DNA from: Okapia johnstoni
Lineage: Eukaryota; Chordata; Mammalia; Artiodactyla; Giraffidae
Length of the DNA stretch: 64,000 bases
Direction of reading: 5' to 3'
NCBI GenBank assembly: GCA_024291935.2
Contig: CM044320.1
Location: 33,572,001-33,636,000 of the forward strand
Shown one piece after another: positions 1 through 12,110 of the stretch (its first letter is position 1; the number at the start of each line of letters is the position of its first letter). The translations under genes were made by a program, and so were the position numbers. The notes beneath the pieces are model-generated. The model did not search any database. It saw nothing but the letters and a program-made list of their open reading frames with translations, and was not told where the DNA came from.

Positions 1-1018
1 ACTTCATAAAATTATTGTGAAGATGAAAAAATGTTAAATGTTTAGCACTGTACCTGACACAGAAGGGTTTGAGAAAGTTACCTATGGTTTTATTTTTGTT
101 GATAAAGACCTTTAAAAGCACTGCTGAAGGGCTTTTGTCTCAGTTAAGTACCAGTCGTGAAGAGTTATAAATAAAGCAACTTTATTTTCAAACCATTTTC
201 ACAGTTTTCTTGCGAGAAACAAGCAATTCTTCCCTTAGGAAAAAAGGACTGAAAACTTTTGATTATGCAATGAAGAGAATCAAAGAAAATCAGTACTGAT
301 TCCAGCTACTTTTTTTTAATTTGCTGTGAGAATTTGAGCAAGTTAATTGCTGCAGCGAAGTTCTTTCTTTTTATGGCAAATATGAGAAAAGGAAATAGGC
401 TTGAATTTCAATGGGAAAGATTTAGGTTGGGTGTAAGAAGCCTCTGATTATAAGACTGCCAAGCAGATAAGAAGGACTCCTTTGTCACCACCAGGAGACC
501 TTTCTATTCTCAGGTTATTTCAGGGCTCCTGTGACCCTATCTAGACACAGCTTAAACCTGGATGGACTTCAGCCCACATGATGGTATCTTTGCCAAGATT
601 CTGGAAGCCTCTCAATGTTGATTAATCCTTCCGCTCATACAGCAAAACATTCTGATACTTTTTCCCTATTTAGACAAGTAAATGAGGACACCAAAGGTTC
701 TCAGCAAGATTATGAAGCTTTTTAAACAGCTTCTATAGCTGTGTGGACCAGAGGTCAGGTTAGCACAGTGGAGGAAGGTTAGCACAGCCTTGTTCCTGAT
801 AGAAGGATGAGAGAGTCCATCCTTTTAAGTTTCTTTAAAACTAGGGATTATACAGCAATTTAAGATTTGTCAAGAATAAGTAAGGTGATCATGTAAGAAA
901 AGGCCAGTCTTTCTCTGGAGTTGCCTTTTGGAAGTTACAGATTTATTTTTGGCTTTAGCTTTGTTTAAACGCTTGAGTCTGGTCATAAAAGGTAGACATG
1001 ATGTTGGAACAATAGAAT

Positions 1019-1215
1019 AACAGCTCTGGAGTCAGACAGGGTTGAAACCCCAACTCTGCTACTTGCTAGTTAAGAGGCCTCTGGCAAATGACTTCACCTC
1101 TCTAGGCCTTAGTTTCTCAGGAAAATGCAGAAATAGTATCTCCCGACCCTGGCTGTCATGAGGTTGCCTGAGAGGAGGCAGGCAGTACTGCCTGGCACAT
1201 CAGGTTGGCTGTGCT
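1019..1215 (+). repeat. MIR SINE
   Basis: Reads GGAGTCAGACAGGGTTG, then CTCTGCTACTTGCTAG, ATGACTTCACCTCTC and TTAGTTTCTC. This is the order of the MIR consensus in sense orientation, with moderate decay. Confidence 0.8.
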
Positions 1216-1689
1216 GATGACAGTGATGATCATGATAATGAGAAGGACATTGATTAGTTGCCTTCTGGAGAATTGTTATCTAAGCTGGGAAGTTTCTGCT
1301 GAAGAGTAATTTGGCATTATTAATAATTTATATATGCTGGTCCAAATAAATAGGGTCTACACAACAGGGTCTTAATGTCGCATCTGAATCACAGAAAATT
1401 TTACTTAGTTTGGAAAGTTATATTTCTGCATATATTTTCAGCCTTTGAGTTTTGTGACGCTTTTGATTTGATACTGTTGATTTGTAGGAAAGAGCCTTGG
1501 TGCTGTTGTAATAACTACAGTTCCTGCATGGACTAAAGCGTGCTCTGATTTTTTCTTAAATTGTATAAATGGAAATTGTTTCAATATTGGCATTATGGTA
1601 TGATTTAAGCTGGGCAAATAATGTAAGTCAGACTGCTTACAAAAGAAGAAATAATTATTTAAAATACATGAAAATACGGTTAACGCATT

Positions 1690-1905
1690 GTATGTGTGTA
1701 ACTCAGTCGTGTCTGACTCTGCAACCCCATGGACTGTAGACAACCAGGCCCCTCTATCCATGGGATTTTCCAGGCAAGAATACTGGAGTAGGTTGCCAGT
1801 TCCTTCTCCAGGGGATCTTCCCAATCCAGGGATTGAACTTGCATCTCCTGAATTGGCAGCAGATTCTTTACCACTGAGCCACCTGGGAACTCACTGTAGT
1901 CAAAG
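1690..1905 (-). mobile_element. Bov-tA SINE
   Basis: Reverse complement of the ruminant tRNA-derived SINE. The tail-side TCGTGTCTGACTCTGCAACC comes first, and the tRNA-like head (TTTACCACTGAGCCACCTGG) is at the right end. Confidence 0.9.
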
Positions 1906-2244
1906 AAATGTATAAGCAAAACTAAGATGTCTTACTGAGCTGGCCAAGGTTAAAAAGATGGACAGTGACTAGTTTTGGCTCTCTCATGTAACTGTGGTTG
2001 ATCAATTGGGTTTATATCTCTGGAAAGCAACCTTGCCGTGTGTATCGAAATTTTAAATGTGAATGATTTGACTTAGCAGTTGCATGTCTAGGAGGATATA
2101 ATAAGGAAATAGGAGAAAGCATGCACAATCTATGATCTAATATATTCATTGCAGCATTGTGAAAAATCCCCTCTTCATCCGTCAGTGGAGACCATTTGAA
2201 CATTGGTTTAGTGGACACTGGTTAAAAAGTATGGCACTATAGAG

Positions 2245-2335
2245 AATGAAGTGTGCTTGGACCCTCAGTCGCAGAGGAACCAAGTTCAAATCCTGGTTCC
2301 ACCATGTTCTTGGGCAAGTTACTTAATCCAGCTAA
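2245..2335 (+). repeat. MIR fragment
   Basis: Contains AAGTTCAAATCCTGGTTCCA and TTGGGCAAGTTACTTAATCC in MIR order. It is a short partial copy. Confidence 0.6.
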
Positions 2336-2397
2336 GTCTCACCACCCTCTTCTCTAATAAAGGCACATTCATTTTAGGGGTCTTATGAGGATTAAGT

Positions 2398-2609
2398 AGG
2401 GGCTTCTCAGATGGCTCAGTGGTAAAGAATCCACCTGCCAAGCAGGAGATGCAGGTTTGATCCCTGAGTTGGAAAGATCCTCTGGAGAAGGAAAGGACAA
2501 CCCACTCTAGTATTCTTGCTTGGGAAATCCCACGGACAGAGGAGCCTGGTGGGCCACAGTCCATGGGGTCCCAAAGAGTCTGACAGGACTGAGTGACTAA
2601 GCAGCAGCA
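2398..2609 (+). mobile_element. Bov-tA SINE with target-site duplication
   Basis: A full-length-looking copy from the tRNA-like head (GGCTTCTCAGATGGCTCAG) to a CAG-rich tail. It is flanked by the 11-base duplication GAGGATTAAGT at 2387-2397 and 2610-2620. Confidence 0.95.
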
Positions 2610-2884
2610 GAGGATTAAGTGAGATGATACACAAAGCACAGTGTCTAGTACAAAACAATTCATTATATGTTGGTGTAATATGTTATTATATGTTAGTAAA
2701 TATTACTGTTTGTTTCTTAAAAAGGATAAAGTGGATCTGTTGGAATTAACACTGAAGGATGTCTGCAAGTTAGTCAGGGAAAAAGCAAGTTACAGAACAG
2801 TTTACATAAATGCATTTTGTTGAAACTGTGTATGTGTGTGTGTGTGTTTATATGGGCATTAAAGTTTTGGAAGGCCATAACAAC

Positions 2885-3165
2885 AGTTAGCATTTAATGA
2901 GCCCTTGACTAAATGTCAGGCACTATTCTAAGTGCTTTAATTCATATCAATCAACTACTTTATTTAAATTGGTTAATATTTTTAAGTACTTAGAAAAATA
3001 CCTACACTTTGTAAAGTACTTAATCAACACTAGTTATAATACTCACATGCTCTCATGGTCTCCGTTTATAGATAAGGACACCCAGCACCCTGAGAGGTCT
3101 TCCAGTTCTTAAGCAGCAGAAACAGAATTTAATGCAGGCAGTCTGACTCCAGTCCATTACCCTAC
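2885..3165 (-). repeat. MIR SINE
   Basis: Contains GTCAGGCACTATTCTAAGTG and, at the other end, CAGGCAGTCTGACTCC, the reverse complement of MIR. Confidence 0.7.
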
Positions 3166-3524
3166 AGTGAAAACTGGATTTTAGAGTAGTGAGGTCACTT
3201 TTGATTGACACTGTATACTTTTGGATATTTTCACATTTTTTACATGACAGATATTTCTTTCATAAATAGAAAAAAAGATATTTCTAGCTTCAAAAAAAGT
3301 TCATTTTTATATTTTAGAAACCTTGTTTCATTTGTTATAGAATACCTATGACAAATTCTGGAGACCTGAATATTTGTGCACTTAGGTTTGCCATCGTAAA
3401 TTATCCTGGACAAGGAGCATACAGGACCCCATTACCGTATATATGGTTTTGAGAAACTCACTTTGGAGCATAATTTTATAAGGAAATAATTATAGATAGA
3501 GGTAGAGCCCCAAACTAAATCTAT

Positions 3525-3742
3525 ATCGCTTGTGTGTGTGTGTCCAAACTGCGACTCCATGGACTGTAACCCCTCAGGCTCCTCTGTCCATGGAGGGATC
3601 CTCCAGGTCAGAATACTGGAGTGCCTTGCCATGTCCCTCTCCAGGGAATCTTCCCAACCTGGGGATCAAACCCGCATCTCTTTATGTCTCCGGCATTGGC
3701 TGGTGGGTTCTTTGCGACTCACACCATCTGGGAAGCCTCTCT
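3525..3742 (-). mobile_element. Bov-tA SINE
   Basis: Reverse-oriented copy beginning in a GT run, with GACTCCATGGACTGTAACCC and ending CATCTGGGAAGCC. Confidence 0.9.
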
Positions 3743-5872
3743 GTATTGCTTAGTGGTTGACTAACTTCTGGAATGAGGTACTAATAGCCTTCAAGAAGCG
3801 TTTAGTTACAATACTTTGGTTTCCAGAAAGTTTGGGGTTAAAATGTCATTCTTTGGTCATCTGAAAAGCAGGCAGTTATTTGATCCACAGATCCATAATC
3901 CTAAGACAGAAAGCAGTGGCTTAGTGTCAGACATGGACTCCAGGGACAGAGCTAGTAGGTGCCATTGTGGTCTGGGGCTGCCCTGGCATTCAGTGTTCTG
4001 AAGGGCAGCTCCACTGGGGGGCTACACAGTGCATAGAGCTGCCACCACTCTGTGGACTCTCCAGATGGACTGGGAGCTCCCCAGAAAGTTGAGTAACCTA
4101 GTCCAAACGTCTCCCCCAGATGTGACTGTGGGCCTCATGTCTGCAAAATGTGGGAGATGAACTCGATAACAGAGTTTCTGTCTTCAGGTTCTGTGATTCT
4201 GACAGTCTTGCCTGGGTGGTGAGCTAAATTTGTGACCTGAGACCTTTAATGGCATCAAGAAAAGTGCTGAACAGAATTGAACTCACAAGCTGATTTATGG
4301 AAGGGTTTGCCAGTGTACTAACTTGAATTACCGGATATCTCCAGTGACAAAAACTGTATTATTTGCTTTTATTCTGTTTTAGGCACAGTCTTCCTCCTAT
4401 ATTTGTTTTCCAAATAAACCAGAATTGTGTTCTGAAGATCACAGCTCAGTACAGTGGTCTGGCCCTATTTGATACTTAGATGATAAGTTATTCAGATATT
4501 AATTATAAAGGTTACTAGTACTAAAAACATTTTTTTCTGCCTTAAAGTTTTCTGTTCTCTGGTGTCTTAATGAGGTGGGTACCTCCTGTTTTTTCTCACT
4601 ATTGCAGAAGTGAGGTAATCTCTGTGTTCAACAGAATATCTGAGTCTGATGAGTCACATGGTATGTCTGTTTCTAGCTGAGAGCAGTTTTCACTGGTCCC
4701 TTGTAATGGTCAAAAAGTCTCTTGGAAGAGTTTAAATCACCCAAAATAACTAATAGTAGCTCATAGCTACTTAAATCTTAAAATCATAAGCTTGGTGATA
4801 CCATGTTTTAATTTTAGTCTAATCTAATCTTTTCCCTCAAAAATGACTTCTGCTTCTGGCTCTTATGTTGTTAAATTAGTCTGATCTCTTTCAGTGAGTG
4901 TTTTCCGTTTAAGAAGAACAGCAAAGGAAAAGCAACACAGTAATTTTAAAATTAAAAAATGTAAAAGAAATTGATACAATGGAGGAATCTACGTAAGTCT
5001 CCCCTGAAGCTTTTTAGTGACATAAAAGCTTTAAATATTCTGAATGAATGGGAAAAGCAAAATAGTTTATATTTGTAATTAAAGTCATTATTTAGGAAAT
5101 TTATATTTTACAGCCTCACTTAAAACTCTTCTGTTTTCAGGTTTTATTGTGTGTGTGAATGTTGATCTGTTTCTCTCTCTCTCTTCTCCTCTCTTAGAAG
5201 CTTACTTTCAGGAAAGTGAAACGCAAGAGAGTGCAGAGATGACCAGGCTTTTTATAACCGCGCTGCTGAGGGATTAGTGTGCTTAGGCTACTCCCAGAGC
5301 TCCTCCTCTTTCCTTTACCAGCATGTCACACCACCTCTCACCACTCATCATTTTCCTGCTTTGCCTACTCATTGGTTGTTCTCTGTCACACCAAACCTTC
5401 ACCTTGTAGCACAAAACAGGCAGTTTTGGTTGTACTGGTGTTATGAATCAGGCGTTATTATCTCCTTTGAAGCAGGCAAAGAAGGAGTAAAGGGGAGTGA
5501 AGCTCTTCTTTAAAGCTAGAACACTCATTTCTTCTCTTAAGCTTTTGGAGGAGTAGCTCCCTGACGTGAAATGAGGCTTGAAGTTAATTGAGCTAAGATT
5601 TGTGCTGCCTTGCTTTTTGATTTTGATACAGGCCTTTTGAATCACAGGTGGAAGAGCTATTTGAGAAGTGAGGGGCAGTTTTAGCTCTTGTAAATATGCA
5701 CAAGTATAAGCCCCCACCCCCAAAATGTTTCCCTACAAAGATGTGTGAGGTATGACTGAAAAACTATGGAATTCCCGCAAGTCTTCTGGTTTGCCTTTAG
5801 TTTTATTCTGTGACCTCAGACTCTTTTTGCTGTTCTTCATAATCCTCTGCTAAGCCCCAACTAAGAATTTGG

Positions 5873-7131
5873 TTGTTACTGTTGTTGTTTACTCGTGCCC
5901 AACTCTTTGCAACCACACAGACTGCAGCATGCCAGGCTCCTCTGCCCTTCACTATCTCCCAGAGTTTGCTCAAACTCATGTCCATTGAGTCAGTGATGCC
6001 ATTCAATCATCTCATCCTCTGTCATCCCTTCTCCTCCTGCCCTCAGTCTTTCCTACCTCAGAGTCTTTTCCAGTGAGTCGGCTCTTTGCATCAGGTGGCT
6101 AAAGTATTGGAGCTTCAGCTTCAGCATCAGTCTTTCCAATGAATATTCGGGGTTGATTTTTTTTTAGGATTGACTGGTTGGATCTCCTTGCATTCCAGGG
6201 AACTCTCAAGAGTCTCCTCCAGCACAATTCAAAAGCATCAATTCTTTGGTGCTCAGCATTCTTTATGGTCTATCTCTCACATCTGCACATGACTACTGAA
6301 AAAACCATAGCTTTGACTATATGGACCTTTGTCAGCAAAGTGATGTCTCTGCTTTTGAATATGCTGTCTAGAATCATCAACTTTCCTTCCAAGGAGCAAG
6401 TGTCTTTTAATTTCAAGGCTGCAGTCACCATCTACAGTGATTTTGGAGCCTAAGAAAATAGTCTGTCACTGCTTCCTCTTTTTCACCTTCTATTTGCCTT
6501 TAAGTGATGGGACCAGATGCCATGATCTTAGTGTTTTGAATGTTGAGTTTCAAACCAGTTTTTTCACTCTCCTCTTTCACGACCTCATCAAGAGGCTGTT
6601 TAGTTTCTCTTCATTTTCTGCTATTAAGTGGTATCAGCATCTTCCACGGTAGCTCAGATGATAAACAATCTGCCCACAATGCAGGAGACCCCAGTTGGAT
6701 CCCTGGGTTGGGACGATCCCCTGGAGTAGGAAATGGCAACCCACTCCAATATGCTTGCCTGGAGAATTCCATGGGCAGAGAAGCCCGGTAGGCTACAGTC
6801 CATGGGTTCTCAAAGAGTTGGACACGACTGAGTGACTAACACACATCCAGTGGTATCATCTGCATATCTGAGATTGCTGCATATCATCCAGCAATCTTGA
6901 GTCTAACTTGTGCTTCATCCAGCCTGGCATTTCACATGATGTACTCTACATAGAAGTTAAATAGTCTGGGTAGCAATATACAGCCTTAACATACTCCTCT
7001 CCCAGTTTTGAACCAGTCTGTTATTCCATGTCCAGTTCTAACTGTTGCTTCTTGACCTGCTGGAGGGAAATGACAACCTGTTCCAGTATTCTTGCCACAG
7101 GAACCCCATGAACAATATGAAGAGGCAAAAA
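5873..7131 (-). mobile_element. BovB LINE, 5'-truncated, with nested SINE
   Basis: The 3' end lies at the left (reverse complement of GGTTGCAAAGAGTTGGGCAC), followed by inverse sequence of the BovB ORF2 C-terminus and reverse-transcriptase region. The element is flanked by AAGAATTTGG at 5863-5872 and 7132-7141. A Bov-tA at 6637-6848 interrupts it. Frames are broken and there is no coding capacity. Confidence 0.92.
6637..6848 (+). mobile_element. Bov-tA SINE nested in BovB
   Basis: Inserted inside the BovB copy. The 10-base duplication AGTGGTATCA is at 6627-6636 and 6849-6858. Removing the SINE and one repeat restores continuous BovB sequence. Confidence 0.93.
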
Positions 7132-7788
7132 AAGAATTTGGGACTTAGGAAAAAAATTCACATACAGTGGTACCAGGAAAACCACCTCTGTGGGCTGAAA
7201 AATGCAAGTTGATTTCCTTTTACTGTTCCTACCTCCCCTCACATACTCTTAAATACTGTTTGCTTATCATAAGATGGATTGTTTACCTCTTATGGAAAAA
7301 TTAGAAAATTTGAAAAAATGAAAAATTTGAAATCATCCATATTTCACCCTAATTTACCCTCTTCCTCCCATCATATGGTTGAGTTCATATTTTACCTGAA
7401 TATAAAGCATCATATCCCATTTATTTAACCTTATTTTTCACATTGTTAGGTTTCTGGGGGAAATTTTTCTTCAGTATTATGTCTGTGGTATTTCATGCTA
7501 TCATCATTCCATCAGTCATTCCATTTACTTTTAAACATTTATTTTTATTTCCTATTTTAAATAATGCTTTGCTTTTTAAAAATGTTTTTGAATTTTTGCT
7601 GCAATTTTGATTGTTTTCTTAGCATAGATTCCAGAAGGTATAATTATTTATGTCAAATGATAAAAAAAAAAGCAAAAAAAAAAACCCTTTAAGATTCTTG
7701 TGTAAATTTCTATATTCCCTACCAGAAAGGATTAATCCATACCAGTTAACATAAGCAGAAGGAATGTAGTCATCAAGATGGTGACATA

Positions 7789-8208
7789 TAATCGGTAAAG
7801 ATAACCCTGTATGCGAGACATCAAAAGAGACACAGATAAATAGAACAGTATTATGGACTCTATGGGAGAGGGCGAGAGTGGGATGATATGGGAGAATGGT
7901 ATTGAAGCATGTAAATTATCATATGTGAAACGAATCGCCAGTCTAGGTTCAATGCATGATACAGGGTGCTTGGGGCTGGTGCACTGGGATGACCTGGAGG
8001 GATGGGATGGGGAGGGAGGTGGAAGGGGGGTTCTGGAAGGGGAAAACATGTACACCCAATGGTGGATTCATTGTCGATGTATGGCAAAACAAATACAATA
8101 TTGTAAAGTTAAAAAATAGAAAATAAAAATAAGTAAATAAATAAAAAGCACATTCAAATTTTCAAAAAAACAATAATAAAATATATTTTCTTTTCTCAAA
8201 AAAAAAAC
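7789..8208 (+). mobile_element. Bovine-type L1 3' end, 5'-truncated
   Basis: Matches the 3' UTR typical of bovine L1 (GGGATGATATGGGAGAATGG, then GGGCTGGTGCACTGGGATGA and an A-rich tail). It is flanked by the 12-base duplication GATGGTGACATA at 7777-7788 and 8209-8220, so it is a clean truncated insertion. Confidence 0.85.
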
Positions 8209-8259
8209 GATGGTGACATAGGTCATTACTAACTTCAGTCCCCCCCACTCCCCACAGGA

Positions 8260-11200
8260 GGACCAATTATCAATTATCTATGGGCTAGACACCATTGTAA
8301 AAATCCCAGAACCTGGGAAGAGGCTGACACATCCCTTGGAACTGCAGAGACTGAGAAGGACCTTAGGCCAGCACAGTGCCACACCAAGAGGGTTTCCCGA
8401 GTCTGGTTTTTCCAGTGGGAAAAAGAGCCCAAGTTGGACATCCAGATCCCCCAGTGTTGTGGGACACTTCCTGGGAAGCCCACTCAGGTCTCACCTCACA
8501 GGGATCACTGGGGAAATCTGGAGAACTCAACCACTGGGAGACGCTAGAGACAGAGAAGGGGATGGGTTCACAGCAACCAGTGCTCAGATCTTGTGGGACC
8601 ACATTCCTGCTTACAGTGGTGCCTGAGCAGAGACCACAGCCAGTGGCTCTGTCCATCTGCAGGGGCAAGTTCGGTAGTCCTATCTGGCATGGGAGCTCGT
8701 AGCTTGCCTGATTTGGGTCTTTAGCCAATGAGCAGGCTGACCATGGAGCCCATTCTACAGTCATACCCAGGCAAAGAAGCACGCTCACAGTGCTGCCAAA
8801 CTGCTGAGTGTAGCCTCTGGTCCTATCTGACCAGGGACCCTGGTTGGAGAACCTGTATAGCCACAGAGCCTATCCTACAGCCCTGCTTAGTCAGGGAGCC
8901 AAGCCAGCAAGCTGTTTGAGGAGCCTAAACAGTGACCTTGGGCAGCCTTGGAACCCAGACTATCGTGCTGCCCAGCTGTGGAGTCACCCTACTGCTCTGG
9001 TCTGCAGCAGAGCCCAGCCTAGGGCCCTATCTAATTTTTGAACACAGCTTGTGGCCTTGCCCAGGCATGGAGCCCAGCTATTGATCCTGCCCAATTGCAG
9101 AGCATAACCTGCAATCCCACCTGTTAAGGGAACCTGGATAGTGACTCTGATCATCTGAAAAGCACAGTCTCTGACTCATCCAACTGCAGAATATAGTTCT
9201 TGCAATCAGTGACCATGCCAGTGACCTTGTCCAACAGTAGAGCACAGTCAATGGCCTACGTAAGTGCAAAGCCCAGCCTAGGGCTCCACCTCAACATGGA
9301 GTCAAGCCAGGAACACCATCTGGTTAGGATGGTGTTCCTGACATGAGCCAGGAACACCATCTGGTTCCTAACAACCTAAGACCCCGCCCAACCAGAAACA
9401 ATTGCAGAGCCCAAGCCATAGCCCTGCCCATTCATGAGTCCAACCCAAGCACCAAGTTGCCAGGAAACATAACCTGCCGCCTCACCCCACTAGAAGTGAT
9501 TGCAGACTCCAGGTAGTGGCCTCACCTGACCATGGATACAGCTAGCAGCCCCACCCCGTGAGGAGGCCCTCGTAGCAGCTCTGCTTGAATGTGGAGTCCA
9601 GCCAGCAGTTGCACCCAACCACAGAGCCCAGCAAGCAGCACTCAACCTCATACCTCAGAATATGGGCAGTAACCTTATCTAACAAGAGAACCCCATAGCA
9701 AGCCCTGCGTACAAACAGACACTACCAGCAGTCCTGTCCAGTATTCCAAGCTGAGCTGACTGGTGAATGTCTTTCCCTGCTGAAGTGAAACCATAAATAC
9801 TGAAGGAAGAGACCATTTGCCTTAATATGCAGATACCAACACAAGGAATCAAGGAACAAGAAGAGTCAGGTAAACTTGACACCACCAAAGGAAGCTAATA
9901 AACCTCCTATAACTGATTCTGAAGTAGTGGAGCTTGGTGAACCGTCTGACAAAGAATTTCTAATAATTATCTTAAAGAAGTTCAGTGACCTGTAAGAACA
10001 CAGAGACAGCTAGATGAAATTAGGAAAACAATGCAAGAACAAAGTGGAAAGTTCAGCAAAGACATAGAAACTATCAACAACCAAACAAGCAACCCAGACA
10101 GAAATCTTAAAACTGAAAAATGCAGTGACTGAACTGGAGAATTCTATTGAGAGATTCAACAAGACTTGACCAAGTGCCACCCCCCAGCCCCCACAATAAA
10201 AAAAGTAACTGAGTGAATTAGACGATAGGTCATTGAACTTATTTAGTCAAAGCTGCAAAAAGAAGGAAAAAGTAAAGACTTACAGAACACTATTAAGACA
10301 TACAAATACTTGGAATCCCAGAAGGAGAAAGGAAAGCAGTAATGGCTTAGGGAAAGAAATGGACATTCAGATTCAAGGATCCCAAATAGACTGAAACCAA
10401 AAGGGCTCTACTGAGACACATTATAACTACATTATCAAAAGTCAAAGAAAAAGAGAAAATTATGAAAGCAGCGGAGAAAAGTGACTTGTTACATACAAGG
10501 GAGGCCTTATAAGACTGTAAATTGATTTTTTAATAAAACTTCACAGTTCAGGAGAGTGAGAGGATGATATTCAAAATACTGAAAGAAAAAAAGCTGTCAA
10601 CCAAGAATAGTATACCTAGTAATGCTGTTTTTCACAAATCAAGGAGAGAAAAAGATTTCCTGAAAAACAAAAGCTGAGGGATTTTATCACCCCTCGATTT
10701 AACTTACAAGAAATGCTAAGGGGTGTTTTTCAAGCAGAATTTAAAGGATGCTAACCAACATCATAAAAACATGAATGTGTTTATAAAACTTACTGGTGAT
10801 GGTAAATGTATAGTCAAAGTCTGGTTCTTTGAAATTGTAATAATGGTATGTAATTCATAACTCTAGTTTAAAAGTTAAAAGACAAATGTATGAAAAATAG
10901 CTATAACTACAATAATTTGTTATTGGATACACAATATTAAAAATACGTAAATTGTAAATTTCCACCTCACGAAACTAGAAAAAGAACAAGCTAAGGGCTA
11001 AGTTAGAGAAGGAAGCAGATAATAAAGATCAGAATAGAAATGAGTAAATTAGAGAATAAGAAAACAATAGAAAAGATTAATAAAATTAAGAATCGATTCT
11101 TTGAAAGAACAAAATAGAGAAACCTTTAGCTAAACTAATCAAGAAAAAAAGAACTGAAATAAAATTATAAATGAAAGGGGAGATACTACCTCTCATGCCA

Positions 11201-11880
11201 CAGAAATACAAAGGATCATAAGAGACTACTGTGAACAATTACACGTCACCAAGTTAGACAAGCTAGAAGAAATAAATTCCTAGAAATATACAGCCTATCA
11301 AGAATGAATCCTGAAGAAATAGAAAATCTGCGTCAAACAATAAAGAGCAAGGAGACTGAATCAGTAATCAAAAATCTCCCAACAAAGAAAAGCCGAGGAC
11401 CGGGGGTTAATATCCAAAATATACAAGGAACTCGTACAACTCAGTAGCAAATTAACAGTCCAGTTTAAAAATGGACAAAGGATTTGAATAAACGTTTTTT
11501 TAAGAGAAGATATTCAAGTGGCTAAGAGGCACATGAAAAGGTGCTCAACATTACACGTCGTCAGGGAAATGCAAATCAAAACAGCAATGAGATATCACTC
11601 TATACTGGTTGGAAAGGGTATTATCAAAAAGGCAAGAGAGAACAAGTGTTACTGAGATTGTGAACAAATGGGAACTCTTGTAAACTATTGGTGGGAATGT
11701 AAATTGGTACAGCCACTGTGGAAAACATATAGAGGCTCCTCAAAAAATTAAAAATACAACTACCATATGGCCCAGCAATATACAAAGGAAATGCAGTTAC
11801 TATCAAAGAGATTGCTGCACCCTCACATTACAGTAGCCAACAGATGGAAACAGTCCAACTGTCCGTTGATTGATGAATGA
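8260..11880 (+). mobile_element. Decayed L1 LINE with 5' region, ORF1- and ORF2-derived parts
   Basis: 8260-9720 is GC-richer sequence of degenerate repeating units around AGCCCAGCC and CCCTGCCCA, read as an L1 5' UTR. 9800-10700 resembles ORF1-region sequence, with phrases such as GAAGTTCAGTGACC and CAAGAACAAAG. 11080-11400 resembles the ORF2 reverse-transcriptase region and ends near AGCCGAGGACC. From about 11402 it jumps to ORF2 3' sequence (ACTATTGGTGGGAATGTAAA), so a large internal piece is missing. No long reading frame survives. The family assignment rests on recalled L1 sequence. Confidence 0.75.
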
Positions 11881-11893
11881 TAAAGAAAATGGT

Positions 11894-11895
<2 letters not shown>

Positions 11896-11954
<59 letters not shown>
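11896..11954. repeat. (AC)n microsatellite, 29 units
   Basis: 59 uninterrupted bases of AC, within the 3' part of the decayed L1. Confidence 0.99.
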
Positions 11955-11955
<1 letters not shown>

Positions 11956-12110
11956 CCTACTAGAATGTTATTCACCCAGGAACAGGAAAAAGGAAAGTTG
12001 TGACAACACGCATGAACCTTAAGTTACACAATCTTACATATCCATTATATCTCAATAAAGCTGTAAAAACATCCACATGGATACAGATGATGTATAGAAA
12101 GATATCTGAT
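11955..12110 (+). repeat. L1 3' end remnant
   Basis: Continues the L1 past the CA repeat (TAGAATGTTATTCACCCAGG, then TATCTCAATAAAGCTG). Confidence 0.6.

Noticed and set aside
5160..5275. Strong pyrimidine tract followed by TTAGAAG, looking like a splice acceptor for an extra STK38L 5' exon
   Set aside because: No matching donor or conserved sequence could be identified. CT-rich tracts with AG are common in introns.
7860..8788. Overlapping open frames of 63-141 codons on both strands
   Set aside because: They lie in L1 3' and 5' UTR sequence. Composition is repeat-like and no domain is visible.
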